Source of the DNA: a virus
DNA: 30,789 bases
Strand: one strand, 5' to 3'
IMG/VR virus record: IMGVR_UViG_3300022833_000033
Span: 1 to 30,789 of that record
Positions within the stretch are counted from its first letter, which is position 1. The number at the start of each line of letters is the position of its first letter. A model generated the notes under the pieces. The model made no database searches and was not told where the DNA came from. It saw only the letters and a list, made by a program, of their open reading frames with translations. Position numbers and translations under genes: made by a program. This document shows positions 6,299 to 15,199 of the stretch, piece by piece.

Positions 6299-6712
6299 CT
6301 AGCGTTCGGTGTTAAACTGTATGCGCTGATTTACTGCTATTAAATCTCTCAGCAGTTTAGACTTTTCACTGGAGTATTTTACGATCTGTTCGCCAATTTT
6401 AGCGGGCTGATTAGATGATGCTGCGATGAGTTCGAGGTTAAATACTTCAACATCAATTACTCGCAATTGGCTCTCTATGTTCGTGCGCTCTGCTTCAGCT
6501 TGGCCGACAGATATCCTGCGCTCGATCTGCTTAAATTTAACGCCTACGTCTACACGTAGCGCCACCATTTCTGTTTGAAAATTACTCTCAACACTCGATA
6601 GCTCAACTTTTTGTGCGTAAGTTTTAAAGCCGTAACCGGCAGTAGCGGCAATTATGACAATCATCAAAGGATTACGTTTCATTTCACCCGCCACCGTTAG
6701 CCAAAAGTTCAT
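6299..6712 (-). CDS. Inner-membrane spanin-like protein
   Basis: 137 residues. One N-terminal transmembrane segment (about 15-32, NPLMIVIIAATAGYG) is followed by a long periplasmic coiled coil (about 35-135). This is the topology of i-spanins (Rz), and its place last in the lysis cassette, overlapping the holin by 4 bp, agrees. No Rz1-like lipoprotein frame (LxxC) was found inside it in another frame, so it could be an o-spanin-independent lysis protein or just a membrane coiled-coil protein. Confidence 0.55.
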   Translation of the reverse strand: MNFWLTVAGEMKRNPLMIVIIAATAGYGFKTYAQKVELSSVESNFQTEMVALRVDVGVKFKQIERRISVGQAEAERTNIESQLRVIDVEVFNLELIAASSNQPAKIGEQIVKYSSEKSKLLRDLIAVNQRIQFNTER

Positions 6713-7026
6713 TTGCCTTTGCCCTTTACCGCGTTGTAAATCCCACCCGCGCCGAGTACCGCAGCTAAAGATAGCGGGTCTACTTCAGGGTTCATGTACA
6801 TGATGACTACGCCTGCAATAATGTTGACCAGCGATATAATCTGCCGACCCATTTTATGCACCGCGTCTACCCACGGAACTGTCTTAGTGTCGAGTTCCTT
6901 CATGTAGACCTGCTCTTTTAACTGCTCAAGCGCATTAGTAAGAGCAATTTTCTGATCTTTGTCGACCACTGCTTTGTCTATTATGTCCGCTACTTTGTTA
7001 AACGGATTCAGCCAAGCTAAACTCAT
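6709..7026 (-). CDS. Holin, GTA/3TM-like
   Basis: 105 residues. The N-terminus (LNPFNKVADIIDKAVVDKDQ) and amphipathic middle match the PF11351-type 'holin of 3TMs' family. Hydrophobic segments lie at about 62-79 and 84-101, and the C-terminus is basic (KGKGK). It would permeabilise the inner membrane at lysis. It overlaps the endolysin-like gene by 4 bp and the spanin-like gene by 4 bp, giving a compact cassette. Confidence 0.75.
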   Translation of the reverse strand: MSLAWLNPFNKVADIIDKAVVDKDQKIALTNALEQLKEQVYMKELDTKTVPWVDAVHKMGRQIISLVNIIAGVVIMYMNPEVDPLSLAAVLGAGGIYNAVKGKGK

Positions 7027-7478
7027 AAGTCATTGTCCCAGTATTCGATAGTTAGTTTGCCCGACAATGCGGCCTCGATTACTTTGCAGTATAGACGTTT
7101 ATACGCCGTAACGCTATTGGAAACCCGCCACCGTGCGCTAGTAGCGGCGTTGGTGCCCATGCACAAACACCCCGCCGTGTCGTCGTCGTCGTTGCCTACG
7201 TGCAACAGGATGTACTCGAAGTTAGGCACGTCCATTACCTGCAACATGCCTTGGTGAAAGTCGGGGAAGCGGTTGGTGTAATTAGCATGAAAGCCACCTA
7301 CTGTCCGAACTCCAACTGTGTAGATGCCACTAGGTATGCGAGTCTGGCCCACTACTTTGACATCACGATGCTCATCTTCTAAGCCAAAGCATTCCCATTT
7401 GTGGTCAATGGCAATGTTAGATAAAGTGGTAGTCTTGTTAGACGCAAATCGATTGACGGTTAAACGTTGTTCTTGCAT
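7023..7478 (-). CDS. DUF5675 family protein, probable endolysin
   Basis: 151 residues. The pattern of a C-x-GLED-like strand, 'TRIPSGIYTVGVRTVGGFH', 'VPNFEYILLHVGNDDDDTAGCLCMG' and a C-terminal 'NSVTAYKRLY' is typical of DUF5675, whose conserved His/Asp/Cys cluster resembles L,D-transpeptidase-like or cell-wall amidase folds. It sits where an endolysin is expected, directly before holin and spanin-like genes, with GAGG before the ATG. No lysozyme or amidase motif appears elsewhere in the window. The lytic role is by context. Confidence 0.7.
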   Translation of the reverse strand: MQEQRLTVNRFASNKTTTLSNIAIDHKWECFGLEDEHRDVKVVGQTRIPSGIYTVGVRTVGGFHANYTNRFPDFHQGMLQVMDVPNFEYILLHVGNDDDDTAGCLCMGTNAATSARWRVSNSVTAYKRLYCKVIEAALSGKLTIEYWDNDL

Positions 7479-7490
7479 TACATACCTCGT

Positions 7491-7898
7491 TTAAGTTTCT
7501 GCAGTGCCAACTTCCAAATCTTCAAAGTGTGTAGCCCATATTGCGGATATTTGTGATTCTTGATCATCTAAAGCAGCTTGCAAATCGGCAGTAGTAACAG
7601 AGTAAACTTTATTATCAAGCATTTTCCACAAGCTATTGCTTTTTTTAATGCCACCCCTTAAGTTATCACTATCTTCTTTAATTCGAATCTGTATAACTCG
7701 ACCGTCGTTAAAGTCGTAAGTATCAATAGCGCTTAATGCTGCATCTCTAACTTGTTCAGATGCAAGCGGCGCGGGTGCGTTTTTAATCGCTAACTTAGAA
7801 TTAAAATCTTCTGCGCTAATTTTAATTAAGTCAGTACGATTAAAAAATATTGGGTCTTCAAATAAAACGCCTTTTTTGTTTTCGTAATAATTAATCAT
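7491..7898 (-). CDS. Tail fibre assembly protein-like, DUF4376
   Basis: 135 residues. The C-terminal two thirds (VRDAALSAIDTYDFNDGRVI ... SDNLRGGIKKS ... VTTADLQAALDDQESQISAIWATH) follow the DUF4376 pattern found in small proteins encoded just after tail fibres, which act in fibre assembly or form part of the tip. It starts with an ATGA overlap with the fibre gene. Confidence 0.7.
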   Translation of the reverse strand: MINYYENKKGVLFEDPIFFNRTDLIKISAEDFNSKLAIKNAPAPLASEQVRDAALSAIDTYDFNDGRVIQIRIKEDSDNLRGGIKKSNSLWKMLDNKVYSVTTADLQAALDDQESQISAIWATHFEDLEVGTAET

Positions 7899-8992
7899 CT
7901 ACTTTCGCTCCATCTTAAAATACCATCTGATAATGTTGATATGTATTGATTGTCGACTGAAATCGGTACAGTAATCATATTATCAACACTTCCGCTTTCG
8001 GAATAGTTTGCGACTAGAATTCCTGCAACAGTAAGATTGAAGCTTCCTGCTGTTTGCACTATTGCGAAAATTAATCTTTTTGTGTTGTTAGTATAAGTTA
8101 CGTTGACAGATCTAGTTACAGAGACAAGCCCTTGCCCCATCCCCGGCGCGGCATTTTTAGCTCGTGCTAACAAAGTTATTGTCGCTGTAGCAGTCTGATC
8201 TACTAATGATTTTGTAGTCGTACCCCCTGCATGAGCTTGGTTGACAATAATATTATTAGCATCCGTGATAACCTCAACTGTAAAATCTTTGTTGTTGCTA
8301 GATGCTCCAGTAACCGTTATTACGTCCCCGACAGCAAGACCAATTGAGCCAATTCCTGTCAAACCAATATTGTTTGTTGACTGAGTAAATACTGCTGATC
8401 CAGTTATTGTTTCTGTATCATTTAAAGCGTCTACATAGTCTTTGCGTGTGAAATCTTCGGCGCTAACCGGCGTTATTCCTTTCGCCTGCCCTGTAAATGT
8501 TGCACCTGCTAGCGCTGCTTTGTCGGTATCAAGTTCGTTTAATGCTGCTTGTACTGTAGTAGCTGCAATACCGCCCGCTGGCGTGTTGATTACGTCAGAC
8601 GCGGCTATTTCTGAGAGAATGCTTTCCCAGTTTGTTGCGTCGGATTCTGGAACTGTAGCGCTTGTATGATCTGCTGTTTTACATCGATAAATAACACCTC
8701 CGCGAGGTGCAAAGCTGTTTATTTGATATTGCTGCGCTCCGTCCCATTCCGCTATACCCATTTGATGCAAGTACGCTATATATTGACCCGCCGTAAATCC
8801 TGCCGCGTTGAAGTCTTGCAAAGTTGGCTTTTCATTAGCGCTGACAGTCTGCCAGCCTGATAAAAGCTCGGTTGTTACGTTGTCATCTAACGTGTCGCTT
8901 TGTGTATCAGCACCAAACACCGTTCTATTCGTTCCTGTCGCATTAGATCCAAACGCCTTCACATCGCCCGTCTTGCGTATAATTTTAGCCAT
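7895..8992 (-). CDS. Tail fibre protein
   Basis: 365 residues. The N-terminal part (MAKIIRKTGDVKAFGSNATG) probably attaches to the baseplate. The middle has 'GAQQYQINSFAPRGGVIYRCK' and 'AALNELDTDKAALAGATFTG' followed by an 'EDFTRKDYVDAL' motif, both standard in phage fibres. The C-terminal 170 residues are beta-rich, Thr/Val/Asn-rich and presumably bind the receptor. It overlaps the DUF2612 gene by one base (TAATG). No collar or intramolecular chaperone motif is seen. Confidence 0.85.
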   Translation of the reverse strand: MAKIIRKTGDVKAFGSNATGTNRTVFGADTQSDTLDDNVTTELLSGWQTVSANEKPTLQDFNAAGFTAGQYIAYLHQMGIAEWDGAQQYQINSFAPRGGVIYRCKTADHTSATVPESDATNWESILSEIAASDVINTPAGGIAATTVQAALNELDTDKAALAGATFTGQAKGITPVSAEDFTRKDYVDALNDTETITGSAVFTQSTNNIGLTGIGSIGLAVGDVITVTGASSNNKDFTVEVITDANNIIVNQAHAGGTTTKSLVDQTATATITLLARAKNAAPGMGQGLVSVTRSVNVTYTNNTKRLIFAIVQTAGSFNLTVAGILVANYSESGSVDNMITVPISVDNQYISTLSDGILRWSESR

Positions 8993-9708
8993 TATAGAAT
9001 TACCTTTTGGGCAAAAAATCCGCCCTGTCTGTTGTCAAATTTACTAGCGAATCCTTTTGAGTTTGGATTGTTAGAAAAGCCGAATGAATTAGTCACTTCT
9101 GCTTGAACTATGCCTGCGTATCGAACGCCCTGTGGCTTAGGTAGTAGGCCTAGACTTACTATTGCATTTAATCTAACAAGATCATAGTCAGACGTAATAT
9201 ACAGTATAAGCGTCATGTTAAACTTATCAATAATGTAAGCTTGTCCGTCAAAAAGATCGTTTACTGCTGATTGAATTGAAACTCCATCATTGACAGCCAT
9301 AAAAGGCTCACCAATGTTTTTAGCTATTTTTGCCTTAATAAACAAATAGTAATCACTATCGTTTAAGGTCAGCGGCGTAAATTCAGGCTCAAATTTTCTT
9401 GCAAATGGTGCAGAGTTTGAGCGTGGTTCAAATTTGCTTGCGAAACCCCTAGAATCTGCATTTCCATCAAAACCGAATGCTATTTTTGGGATGACATCCG
9501 GAATGACTCGGCCAACGCCAACAATACTACCGATAATGTCCAGCCTATCACCGTAAGCTTCGTCAAGATCCATCTCAATAGGGAATCTATTTAATAGCTC
9601 AAATACTTTTTGGTACGTCGATGCCTTTAATTCTATCTCGGCTTTAGCCTTGGGCTTTTCCCAATACTGCTTGATAAGTAGATTGACATAATCGCTAGTA
9701 TAACTCAT
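8992..9708 (-). CDS. DUF2612 baseplate protein with duplicated motif
   Basis: 238 residues. 'MDLDEAYGDRLDIIGSIVGVGR' (about 46-67), 'FGF' at 78-80 and 'LNDSDYYLFIKAKI' (115-128) are the DUF2612 signature. These proteins occupy the place of P2 gpI between the gpJ-like wedge and the fibre. Unusually, FGFxxNxxSxGFASKF occurs twice (78-93 and 209-224, 11 of 16 positions identical), each followed by a similar F-A-x-K stretch; the second copy is the C-terminus. It probably links wedge to fibre. Confidence 0.8.
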   Translation of the reverse strand: MSYTSDYVNLLIKQYWEKPKAKAEIELKASTYQKVFELLNRFPIEMDLDEAYGDRLDIIGSIVGVGRVIPDVIPKIAFGFDGNADSRGFASKFEPRSNSAPFARKFEPEFTPLTLNDSDYYLFIKAKIAKNIGEPFMAVNDGVSIQSAVNDLFDGQAYIIDKFNMTLILYITSDYDLVRLNAIVSLGLLPKPQGVRYAGIVQAEVTNSFGFSNNPNSKGFASKFDNRQGGFFAQKVIL

Positions 9709-10880
9709 GTGATTTCTGTTACGTCAATGTTTGCAACAAGAACAACAAACTTGTCTTTCAAGCCTGCTTCAATTCGTTCGTCAGTAAATGTATTGTCATC
9801 ATCGCTTATCTCAACGTCAAAAGGTATGAAGCTGTCGCCTGCGGTAAAAATTAAATTATAGAATTCTCCCGCAAGGGCATTAACGCCGATGTTATAGGTT
9901 TTTTGTGCAATCTTTTCTTTGATTAAAGCTATGTCTATCGTATTTCCAGACACCCGCCTTTTTACATTTAACTTTACATGAAGATTAACAATGTCGGGCC
10001 TGTCGAATGTCATTTCGTGCTGATACTCAAAAGTAGATCCGTCCGGCCTGACGACGGTTTCGACAAATATGCCCGACGTAGCACCTACCATTGGCCGACC
10101 ACCTGTTTTATTAAACACCATTGTTTTGGTTATGTCTGCTATTGATCCGCCCTCTATGACTACAAATAGGGAATGAGCTGGTATATTTCTTGAGTCGGTT
10201 GTTGCTGTGTCGTTTTCGTATATCGCTAAATCAGTGACATTATTTACCTCAGCTAGTGCTCGGTATAGTCGCCCGATGCCTGAAGACGTCGGAAGCTCCA
10301 TAGAAAGATTGCGCCTTATTCTTACGGCTTCTTCCGTCTCCTCATCAATCCCAGCTGTCGCGGCTAGTGGATTTGTGACGCTTTCAATGCCTGTTATGAA
10401 AGTGGCGATCTCAGTGATTGTATCAGGCGATGCTTCAATAGCACCGAATACCTGTGAGAATAAAGTTATTGTGTTTGAGCCTGCACTCAATGACGTATCA
10501 GCCAGTGTTATGAATGGCTGACCAATGGTATCTATGACAGTAAAGCCTGCTAATAACTTGCTTATTTCTCTGTCTGTCACTATTGTAACGTCTGCCTGAG
10601 ATCGTGTGGCTGGTCGAATATAAATACCGGCAAGCTTCATAATTCTTTGCTGAGATTGACCTGATGCAAAGTCAGGATCTAGTTGTTGATATGTAGTCAA
10701 CGCAAAGCTTTGCAGGTCAAGCTGTAGCTGCGCTTCAATGGCTAATCTTTCGCCGTCTGGAGAGTCAGGGTCAACTGTTATGTCGTTGCCGTATATTGCC
10801 CTATAACCTGCAACCAGTTCGTCAAATATCTCATTAAATGTCTGTACGGATATTCCTTCGCGTGTAAATTCTGGCTTCAT
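9705..10880 (-). CDS. Baseplate wedge protein, gpJ/Mu gp47-like
   Basis: 391 residues, the usual length for the Baseplate_J family. 'DSPDGERLAIEAQLQLDLQS' (about 43-62), 'DPDFASGQSQQRIMKLAGIY' (68-87), 'LAATAGIDEETEEAVRIRRN' (about 172-191) and 'HSLFVVIEGGS' are characteristic. It forms the wedge that dimerises around the hub. ATGA overlaps join it to the gp25-like and DUF2612 genes. Confidence 0.92.
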   Translation of the reverse strand: MKPEFTREGISVQTFNEIFDELVAGYRAIYGNDITVDPDSPDGERLAIEAQLQLDLQSFALTTYQQLDPDFASGQSQQRIMKLAGIYIRPATRSQADVTIVTDREISKLLAGFTVIDTIGQPFITLADTSLSAGSNTITLFSQVFGAIEASPDTITEIATFITGIESVTNPLAATAGIDEETEEAVRIRRNLSMELPTSSGIGRLYRALAEVNNVTDLAIYENDTATTDSRNIPAHSLFVVIEGGSIADITKTMVFNKTGGRPMVGATSGIFVETVVRPDGSTFEYQHEMTFDRPDIVNLHVKLNVKRRVSGNTIDIALIKEKIAQKTYNIGVNALAGEFYNLIFTAGDSFIPFDVEISDDDNTFTDERIEAGLKDKFVVLVANIDVTEIT

Positions 10881-11233
10881 GTAACGCTAACCTCAAAGAC
10901 TATGTTTTCACTAAAAGCATCGACATATGATAACTCAATTCGTGCGTCTCTGTTAATGTCAACGCTAATTAATCGAATGCTATTGATTGACACAACGCCG
11001 TCGGTTGTTAAAACTGTTTTCTCAATCTGTCTTATGATGCGTTTTTCGTTACCGCGAACGCCAAGCAAGTCTAACCAAGGATTGCCGTTGTCAACATCAA
11101 GAAAAAAATCATTAGTAAATGACCTCAGCCGGGTCACGACATTTTGCCGAATCTCTTTAGATCCGCTTATATAATCCGCTTTTCCTCTGCCAAATGTAAA
11201 ATCATTATTTTGACTTATTCTTCTTACGCTCAT
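10877..11233 (-). CDS. Baseplate wedge protein, gp25/gpW-like
   Basis: 118 residues. 'EIRQNVVTRLRSFTNDFFLDVDNGNPW' (about 27-53, shown by start and end only: EIRQNVV ... DNGNPW) and 'GVVSINSIRLISVDINRDAR' fit the gp25-like/Mu gp46 wedge fold. It sits between the spike and gpJ-like genes, with ATGA overlaps on both sides. Confidence 0.82.
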   Translation of the reverse strand: MSVRRISQNNDFTFGRGKADYISGSKEIRQNVVTRLRSFTNDFFLDVDNGNPWLDLLGVRGNEKRIIRQIEKTVLTTDGVVSINSIRLISVDINRDARIELSYVDAFSENIVFEVSVT

Positions 11234-11859
11234 GCGTTTGGCGCCCCTGTATTTCCTGAACCGGACTGAATGCCACTGTGGGTGTGAGTAGCAAAGTCTA
11301 TGCCGTTAATCGTTGCAGCTCCGACCGTTATTCTGCCCGTGCAGTTTATGTCACCATTTACTTGAAGATCTCCAGTAACGGTTAAGTCGCCCGTCTGATT
11401 CATGTTGCCTTGATGAGTATAATCGCCATCTTGGTTCGTGTTGCCTGTCTGCTGGATAACGTCGGGTATATCAATCAATCCCGCTTCGTTACCAATGCCA
11501 ACTAGGGCAAACCCGTCGCTATAGTCGTGCATTCTGTACTCAGCCGGTGGCGCAAAATCTATGCCGCTATACCATCGATCATAGCATCTTTCTGTGATTA
11601 TCAATAAACAGTAATCGCCCACAGCTATTGGGTGTGCTGTAAAGCTTGAGCCGCCTCTCATAAATATTGGGGGCACTTCCGTAAATGTCGTAATTTTTTT
11701 AAATTCGCCTGGCGCTATGGTCCACTGAATAACAGGGTCAACACTGAGAAGTTTAGCGCCTACCTTTGAAACTTTACCAATAGCGACAGTGTGCAAGTTT
11801 GCCAGCTCAGGCTTTATGACAGAAAGTATGGTGTTTAAGAGTTGCTTTTTGTTCATCAT
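11230..11859 (-). CDS. Central spike (gpV/phi92 gp138-like)
   Basis: 209 residues. The N-terminal OB-like domain has 'EVPPIFMRGGSSFTAHPIAV', GD and 'ITERCYDRWYSG', the gp138/gpV pattern. Residues about 140-180 are a run of short repeats (GNxNQxGDxTxxG) expected for a trimeric beta-helix. The end carries HTHSG (His192, His194), the iron-binding tip motif of contractile-tail spikes. It should pierce the outer membrane during contraction. Confidence 0.9.
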   Translation of the reverse strand: MMNKKQLLNTILSVIKPELANLHTVAIGKVSKVGAKLLSVDPVIQWTIAPGEFKKITTFTEVPPIFMRGGSSFTAHPIAVGDYCLLIITERCYDRWYSGIDFAPPAEYRMHDYSDGFALVGIGNEAGLIDIPDVIQQTGNTNQDGDYTHQGNMNQTGDLTVTGDLQVNGDINCTGRITVGAATINGIDFATHTHSGIQSGSGNTGAPNA

Positions 11860-12674
11860 AAAACTTTTGCATCCTTAATAAATATTCCGGTTGCGTCCAT
11901 ATTCCACGAATCGCTATAGTTATCACCTGAGTAGCTTATTGTTTGTATTTTGTAGATTCCATTTAAGTGAGGAGCTGTTGTGCTGACTAACTGTGATCGG
12001 CCACCAATGACAACTGCGGGGTTCATTTTGCTACTGAAAGTGACTAGCTTATTTTGTCGAGTTGGCGTACTCAACAAACCAGTGGCTGATGAAACAACAG
12101 GTATTAGCCTGCCAACAACCTCATCGTCAGCGATTATATACAGCTGCTCATTTTCAATGTACCAAGTTTCTCCAGAGTTGACAGTTTGATTAATAAGCTG
12201 TAGAGAATTGCCTAATAATATTTTGGGCCTAATAAGCTGTGGGCGCGTCGTTATCTTTCCTTCTCCGGTATTAGGCATGTCGGACAAAACCGCCTGCAAT
12301 GCCTCGTTTGCACCCTTTACCGTCGCATTTGTAAAGCTGTTAATGGCATCAAACCCACCGTCTAAACCAGTAAGCTTTGTGATGATGTCCGGGCCCGCTC
12401 TTTCGTTGCTGCCTGTTAATATTGAGCCTTTGTAAATTGATTGTATTGCCCCTTTATATCCGACTTTTAACGAGATAGTTATTCTCTTTTGCTCCTCGGT
12501 ATCTTTAACAAGTGCAAGCCTGTCTCGCTCAGCTAGTCCATAAATAGTCATATCAATTTTGTTGAGCTGACCCTGAATAGATTTGTCGACTGTAAACTGA
12601 ATGCGTTTTGGCGGTAGTACTGTCAATGTGCCGCCTCTAATGCCTAGCTTTAACTCAAAATCTCTAATAAACAT
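11856..12674 (-). CDS. Baseplate hub protein (gpD/gp27-like)
   Basis: 272 residues between plug and spike. 'RIQFTVDKSIQGQLNKIDMTIYGL' (about 24-47; first 20 given: RIQFTVDKSIQGQLNKIDMT) and 'GETWYIENEQLYI' and 'SGDNYSDSWNMDATGIF' are typical of phage hub proteins of the Mu gp44/P2 gpD group. It makes the trimeric ring on which the spike sits. The family name varies between databases; the role is well supported by gene order. Confidence 0.82.
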   Translation of the reverse strand: MFIRDFELKLGIRGGTLTVLPPKRIQFTVDKSIQGQLNKIDMTIYGLAERDRLALVKDTEEQKRITISLKVGYKGAIQSIYKGSILTGSNERAGPDIITKLTGLDGGFDAINSFTNATVKGANEALQAVLSDMPNTGEGKITTRPQLIRPKILLGNSLQLINQTVNSGETWYIENEQLYIIADDEVVGRLIPVVSSATGLLSTPTRQNKLVTFSSKMNPAVVIGGRSQLVSTTAPHLNGIYKIQTISYSGDNYSDSWNMDATGIFIKDAKVL

Positions 12675-13009
12675 TAGACTTCTGCGCCTCGTCTAATAAT
12701 TACCATGTCGTCACGCTCTAGCATCAGCAAAGTGCATCGATTAGATGAAAAGTCGGTAATTTGAAATGGGTCAATTCCTAGCTGACTATTATCAACAACC
12801 TCAAAATCAAATGGTTGGTTCTGGCTAACCATATGCAGTGCGCCGACTGAGAGCTTGATGCCTAAGGTTCTTTTATTTAAAAACTCGGCATCAAAGCACC
12901 AGATTAGTGATTTTGGATAATATCGAAGCGTTAATACGACTTCACTTTCCTCAAGCACAATCAAATGACGCTGTATAGCTTCTGCTGTAATGTTCTCAAT
13001 CTCAATCAC
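12674..13009 (-). CDS. Baseplate plug protein (Pam3 gp18-like)
   Basis: 111 residues with 'EEVVLTLRY'-type first strands (actual EESEVVLTLRYYPKSLIWCF), 'LGIKLSVGALHMV' and a C-terminal 'GIDPFQITDFSSNRCTLLML'. Length and pattern fit the small beta-barrel plug of simple contractile baseplates such as Pam3. It starts 8 bp inside the Dit-like gene and abuts the hub gene. Confidence 0.7.
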   Translation of the reverse strand: MIEIENITAEAIQRHLIVLEESEVVLTLRYYPKSLIWCFDAEFLNKRTLGIKLSVGALHMVSQNQPFDFEVVDNSQLGIDPFQITDFSSNRCTLLMLERDDMVIIRRGAEV

Positions 13010-13757
13010 GAAACAAGCCCCCTAAATATTTGCTAGCTAGTGACTCAGACTTTTTGCCTTCTTGAATCCCTTTGTCAGCCTCGTCAGCTTGTGCGCCATT
13101 ATTAGCAGTAGCGGGGTTTTTTGCGGGTCTATCACCAACAACAAATATGGATTCGACAAACCTGAACTGAACAAATTGCAAATTAAAAGACAGGCTGCTT
13201 GTTGTGTTGTTTCGCTCGTAGTCAAATACTGACAACGACATATTTTTATACGACCTAAAAGGAGCATCTACATTTATAAGCTTGTCGCTTGCGTATATGC
13301 CCTCCATCGTATCAATAAATCGCTCTATGTTTGTTCTGCCGCCATCGTTAGAAAAACTTATAAATGATGCGAAGTTGCTAGGCGATATTAATCTGTCGGC
13401 CTTTTCTATAGCATTACTCACGTCATTCGCTAGGGCTGATATTTTGCTTATTTGCGACTGTGTGCGAGTCGGCAGATATTGCACTACTAGACCAAGTGAT
13501 GCTTGTGCAGACCTGACTATTTGATTTGCGCGAACCGGACCGGCGAACACATCAGAGACTTCGCCTGTTATCTGTATTGACAAAGGCTCTCTGATTATGT
13601 GGTCGTTGACAGGCTCGCCGCTCTCAAGATAGGAAGTCGGGGTTGCTCGGGTTCTGTTTATTTTTTCGGATATTCGGGCGAGCGTATTAAATGACCCGAT
13701 CCCAATAATTTCAGCTTGATCATTTTCAAATTGAGCCGCAATATAATCTTTTGTCAC
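13002..13757 (-). CDS. Dit-like baseplate-tube adaptor
   Basis: 251 residues. 'TSYLESGEPVNDHIIREPLS' followed by IQITGEVSD (about residues 41-69) is the N-terminal signature of the Dit-like/LysM-adjacent baseplate family (EsGe-V-DHi-P-i-G-vSd). 'MSLSVFDYERNNTTSSLSFN' closes the second beta domain, and the last 40 residues are charged and flexible. It lies directly after the tape measure, as an adaptor between tube and hub. Confidence 0.75.
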   Translation of the reverse strand: MTKDYIAAQFENDQAEIIGIGSFNTLARISEKINRTRATPTSYLESGEPVNDHIIREPLSIQITGEVSDVFAGPVRANQIVRSAQASLGLVVQYLPTRTQSQISKISALANDVSNAIEKADRLISPSNFASFISFSNDGGRTNIERFIDTMEGIYASDKLINVDAPFRSYKNMSLSVFDYERNNTTSSLSFNLQFVQFRFVESIFVVGDRPAKNPATANNGAQADEADKGIQEGKKSESLASKYLGGLFRD

Positions 13758-15199
13758 ATCCCACCCCGTCTTGATTGCGCTTCTGCGTCTGTCATTTGTT
13801 CTTGCAGTGTGTCTCGAATAACGACGCCTGCACGTTCTGGGTCTGTTGTTCTTACATCAATACTAACAGTTTGCGAGACGCTTCTGCTAGAATTTTGCAC
13901 GCTGCTTGAGGGTAAAAATGAATTGTCAGGAATATCGCTTGCGCTAAAGGCCGAAGGAATAGGCATAGCACTTGTATTGACTTCAAGCTGAGCGTCTCCA
14001 CTAAATAAGTTTAGAAATCTTTCAGGTATTAAATTTTTAATGTCACCAAGTATATTTGAAAAGTCGGGCACTAAGTTTTTTATTCTATCGAATAGCGCCA
14101 TCAAGTCATTAAAAAGAAACTCGCCGAGCTTTACAACTCCGTCAAATGCTTTCTTTACTCCGTCAATTATAAAAGCGCCGAAAGCTTCAATGTCAAAATC
14201 TAGAAATTCTTTAAAGAAATCACCGATTAATGAATCCTCTCCCTTGAATGCAGCTACTAAATCGTCAAGAATCAATAAAGCTCCCGCAATCAATGCAGCC
14301 AGCACAACAACCGGAGTAAAAACTAAAGCTAGTGATGCAGCGAACCCTAGGGTTGCAATTTTTGCAATTAAAAATCCAGCGGCTACAACAGCAAGGACCG
14401 GAGCAATTCTTATTAGCGATGAGAAAAGATCGCTGATAACAGTGATAGCATTGACGACTACGTTTATAATCCAGTCTTTATTGATAATCAAAACCTCGGT
14501 GAATCCTTCCACAAGCCTGCTCAGCTCAGGCGCAAGACCTACAGCTAAAAGCCTTCTAAAACCTTCTAGGCCTGCCCTTAGAACCGTCAGAGAGTCATTA
14601 TAGTCTTGAGCCTGCTTTACTTGCCCTTCGTTAAGTATTCCAATCTCTCGTGACCTTTCTGCAAGTTTTCCAAGCTCAGATGATGACTTTCCAAGCAAGG
14701 TCAGCAATGATGCATCTATACCTAATGATTCAGCTATTGATTTCTGCTCACTTAGAGACAGTCCGAGCGTTTGAAATCGATTGCCTATCTCGCCAAGTAT
14801 CTGCTCAGTGCCTTTGATTGATCCGTTTTGATCTCGCACACTGATGCCGAGGCGCGAAAATTCTTCGCTGCCTTTTTGCGCCGCTTCACCGATTTTTGTG
14901 GATAATCCTTCGAGTGAAGAGAATAGTTGCTCTGTGCTTGAGTTTGAGACTGATGCAATAAAACTTAATTCTTGTATTTTTTCAACAGACACACCCGTTG
15001 CAGCGTTTAAGTCAATCAATGGCTGCACTGATTCAAGCACGTTAGAAGCGAACAATCCAACACCTAGGGCAGATGCAGCCGTTGCAGCCGCAAACCCTAC
15101 CAGCAAGCCTATACTGTCACCTAGCGACACATTATAGTTATCAAGCGGCGTTGTGTTGCCTTGAAAACTAAATCGCGTTATGAGTTCCGTAACTTCCAT
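13754..15199 (-). CDS. Tail tape measure protein
   Basis: 481 residues. The N-terminal quarter has 'LIDLNAATGVSVEKIQELSF' and 'GEAAQKGSEEFSRLGISV', standard tape-measure sequences. A long helical middle is followed by a hydrophobic block (about 245-315) with several potential membrane segments. It is short for the family; at about 0.15 nm per residue the tail would be roughly 70 nm. No peptidase or lysozyme domain is visible. Confidence 0.9.
   Translation of the reverse strand: MEVTELITRFSFQGNTTPLDNYNVSLGDSIGLLVGFAAATAASALGVGLFASNVLESVQPLIDLNAATGVSVEKIQELSFIASVSNSSTEQLFSSLEGLSTKIGEAAQKGSEEFSRLGISVRDQNGSIKGTEQILGEIGNRFQTLGLSLSEQKSIAESLGIDASLLTLLGKSSSELGKLAERSREIGILNEGQVKQAQDYNDSLTVLRAGLEGFRRLLAVGLAPELSRLVEGFTEVLIINKDWIINVVVNAITVISDLFSSLIRIAPVLAVVAAGFLIAKIATLGFAASLALVFTPVVVLAALIAGALLILDDLVAAFKGEDSLIGDFFKEFLDFDIEAFGAFIIDGVKKAFDGVVKLGEFLFNDLMALFDRIKNLVPDFSNILGDIKNLIPERFLNLFSGDAQLEVNTSAMPIPSAFSASDIPDNSFLPSSSVQNSSRSVSQTVSIDVRTTDPERAGVVIRDTLQEQMTDAEAQSRRGGM

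Noticed and set aside
6299-6712. Embedded Rz1-type lipoprotein in the spanin-like gene
   Set aside because: Looked for out-of-frame starts with a lipobox; the ATGs inside are all in the main frame.
8442-9106. Several plus-strand frames over the fibre and DUF2612 genes
   Set aside because: Overlap strongly supported minus-strand genes and show no family features or start sites.
14040-14603. 187-codon plus-strand frame opposite the tape measure gene
   Set aside because: Antisense shadow of a well-recognised gene; low-complexity Ser/Lys/Ala sequence and no ribosome-binding site.
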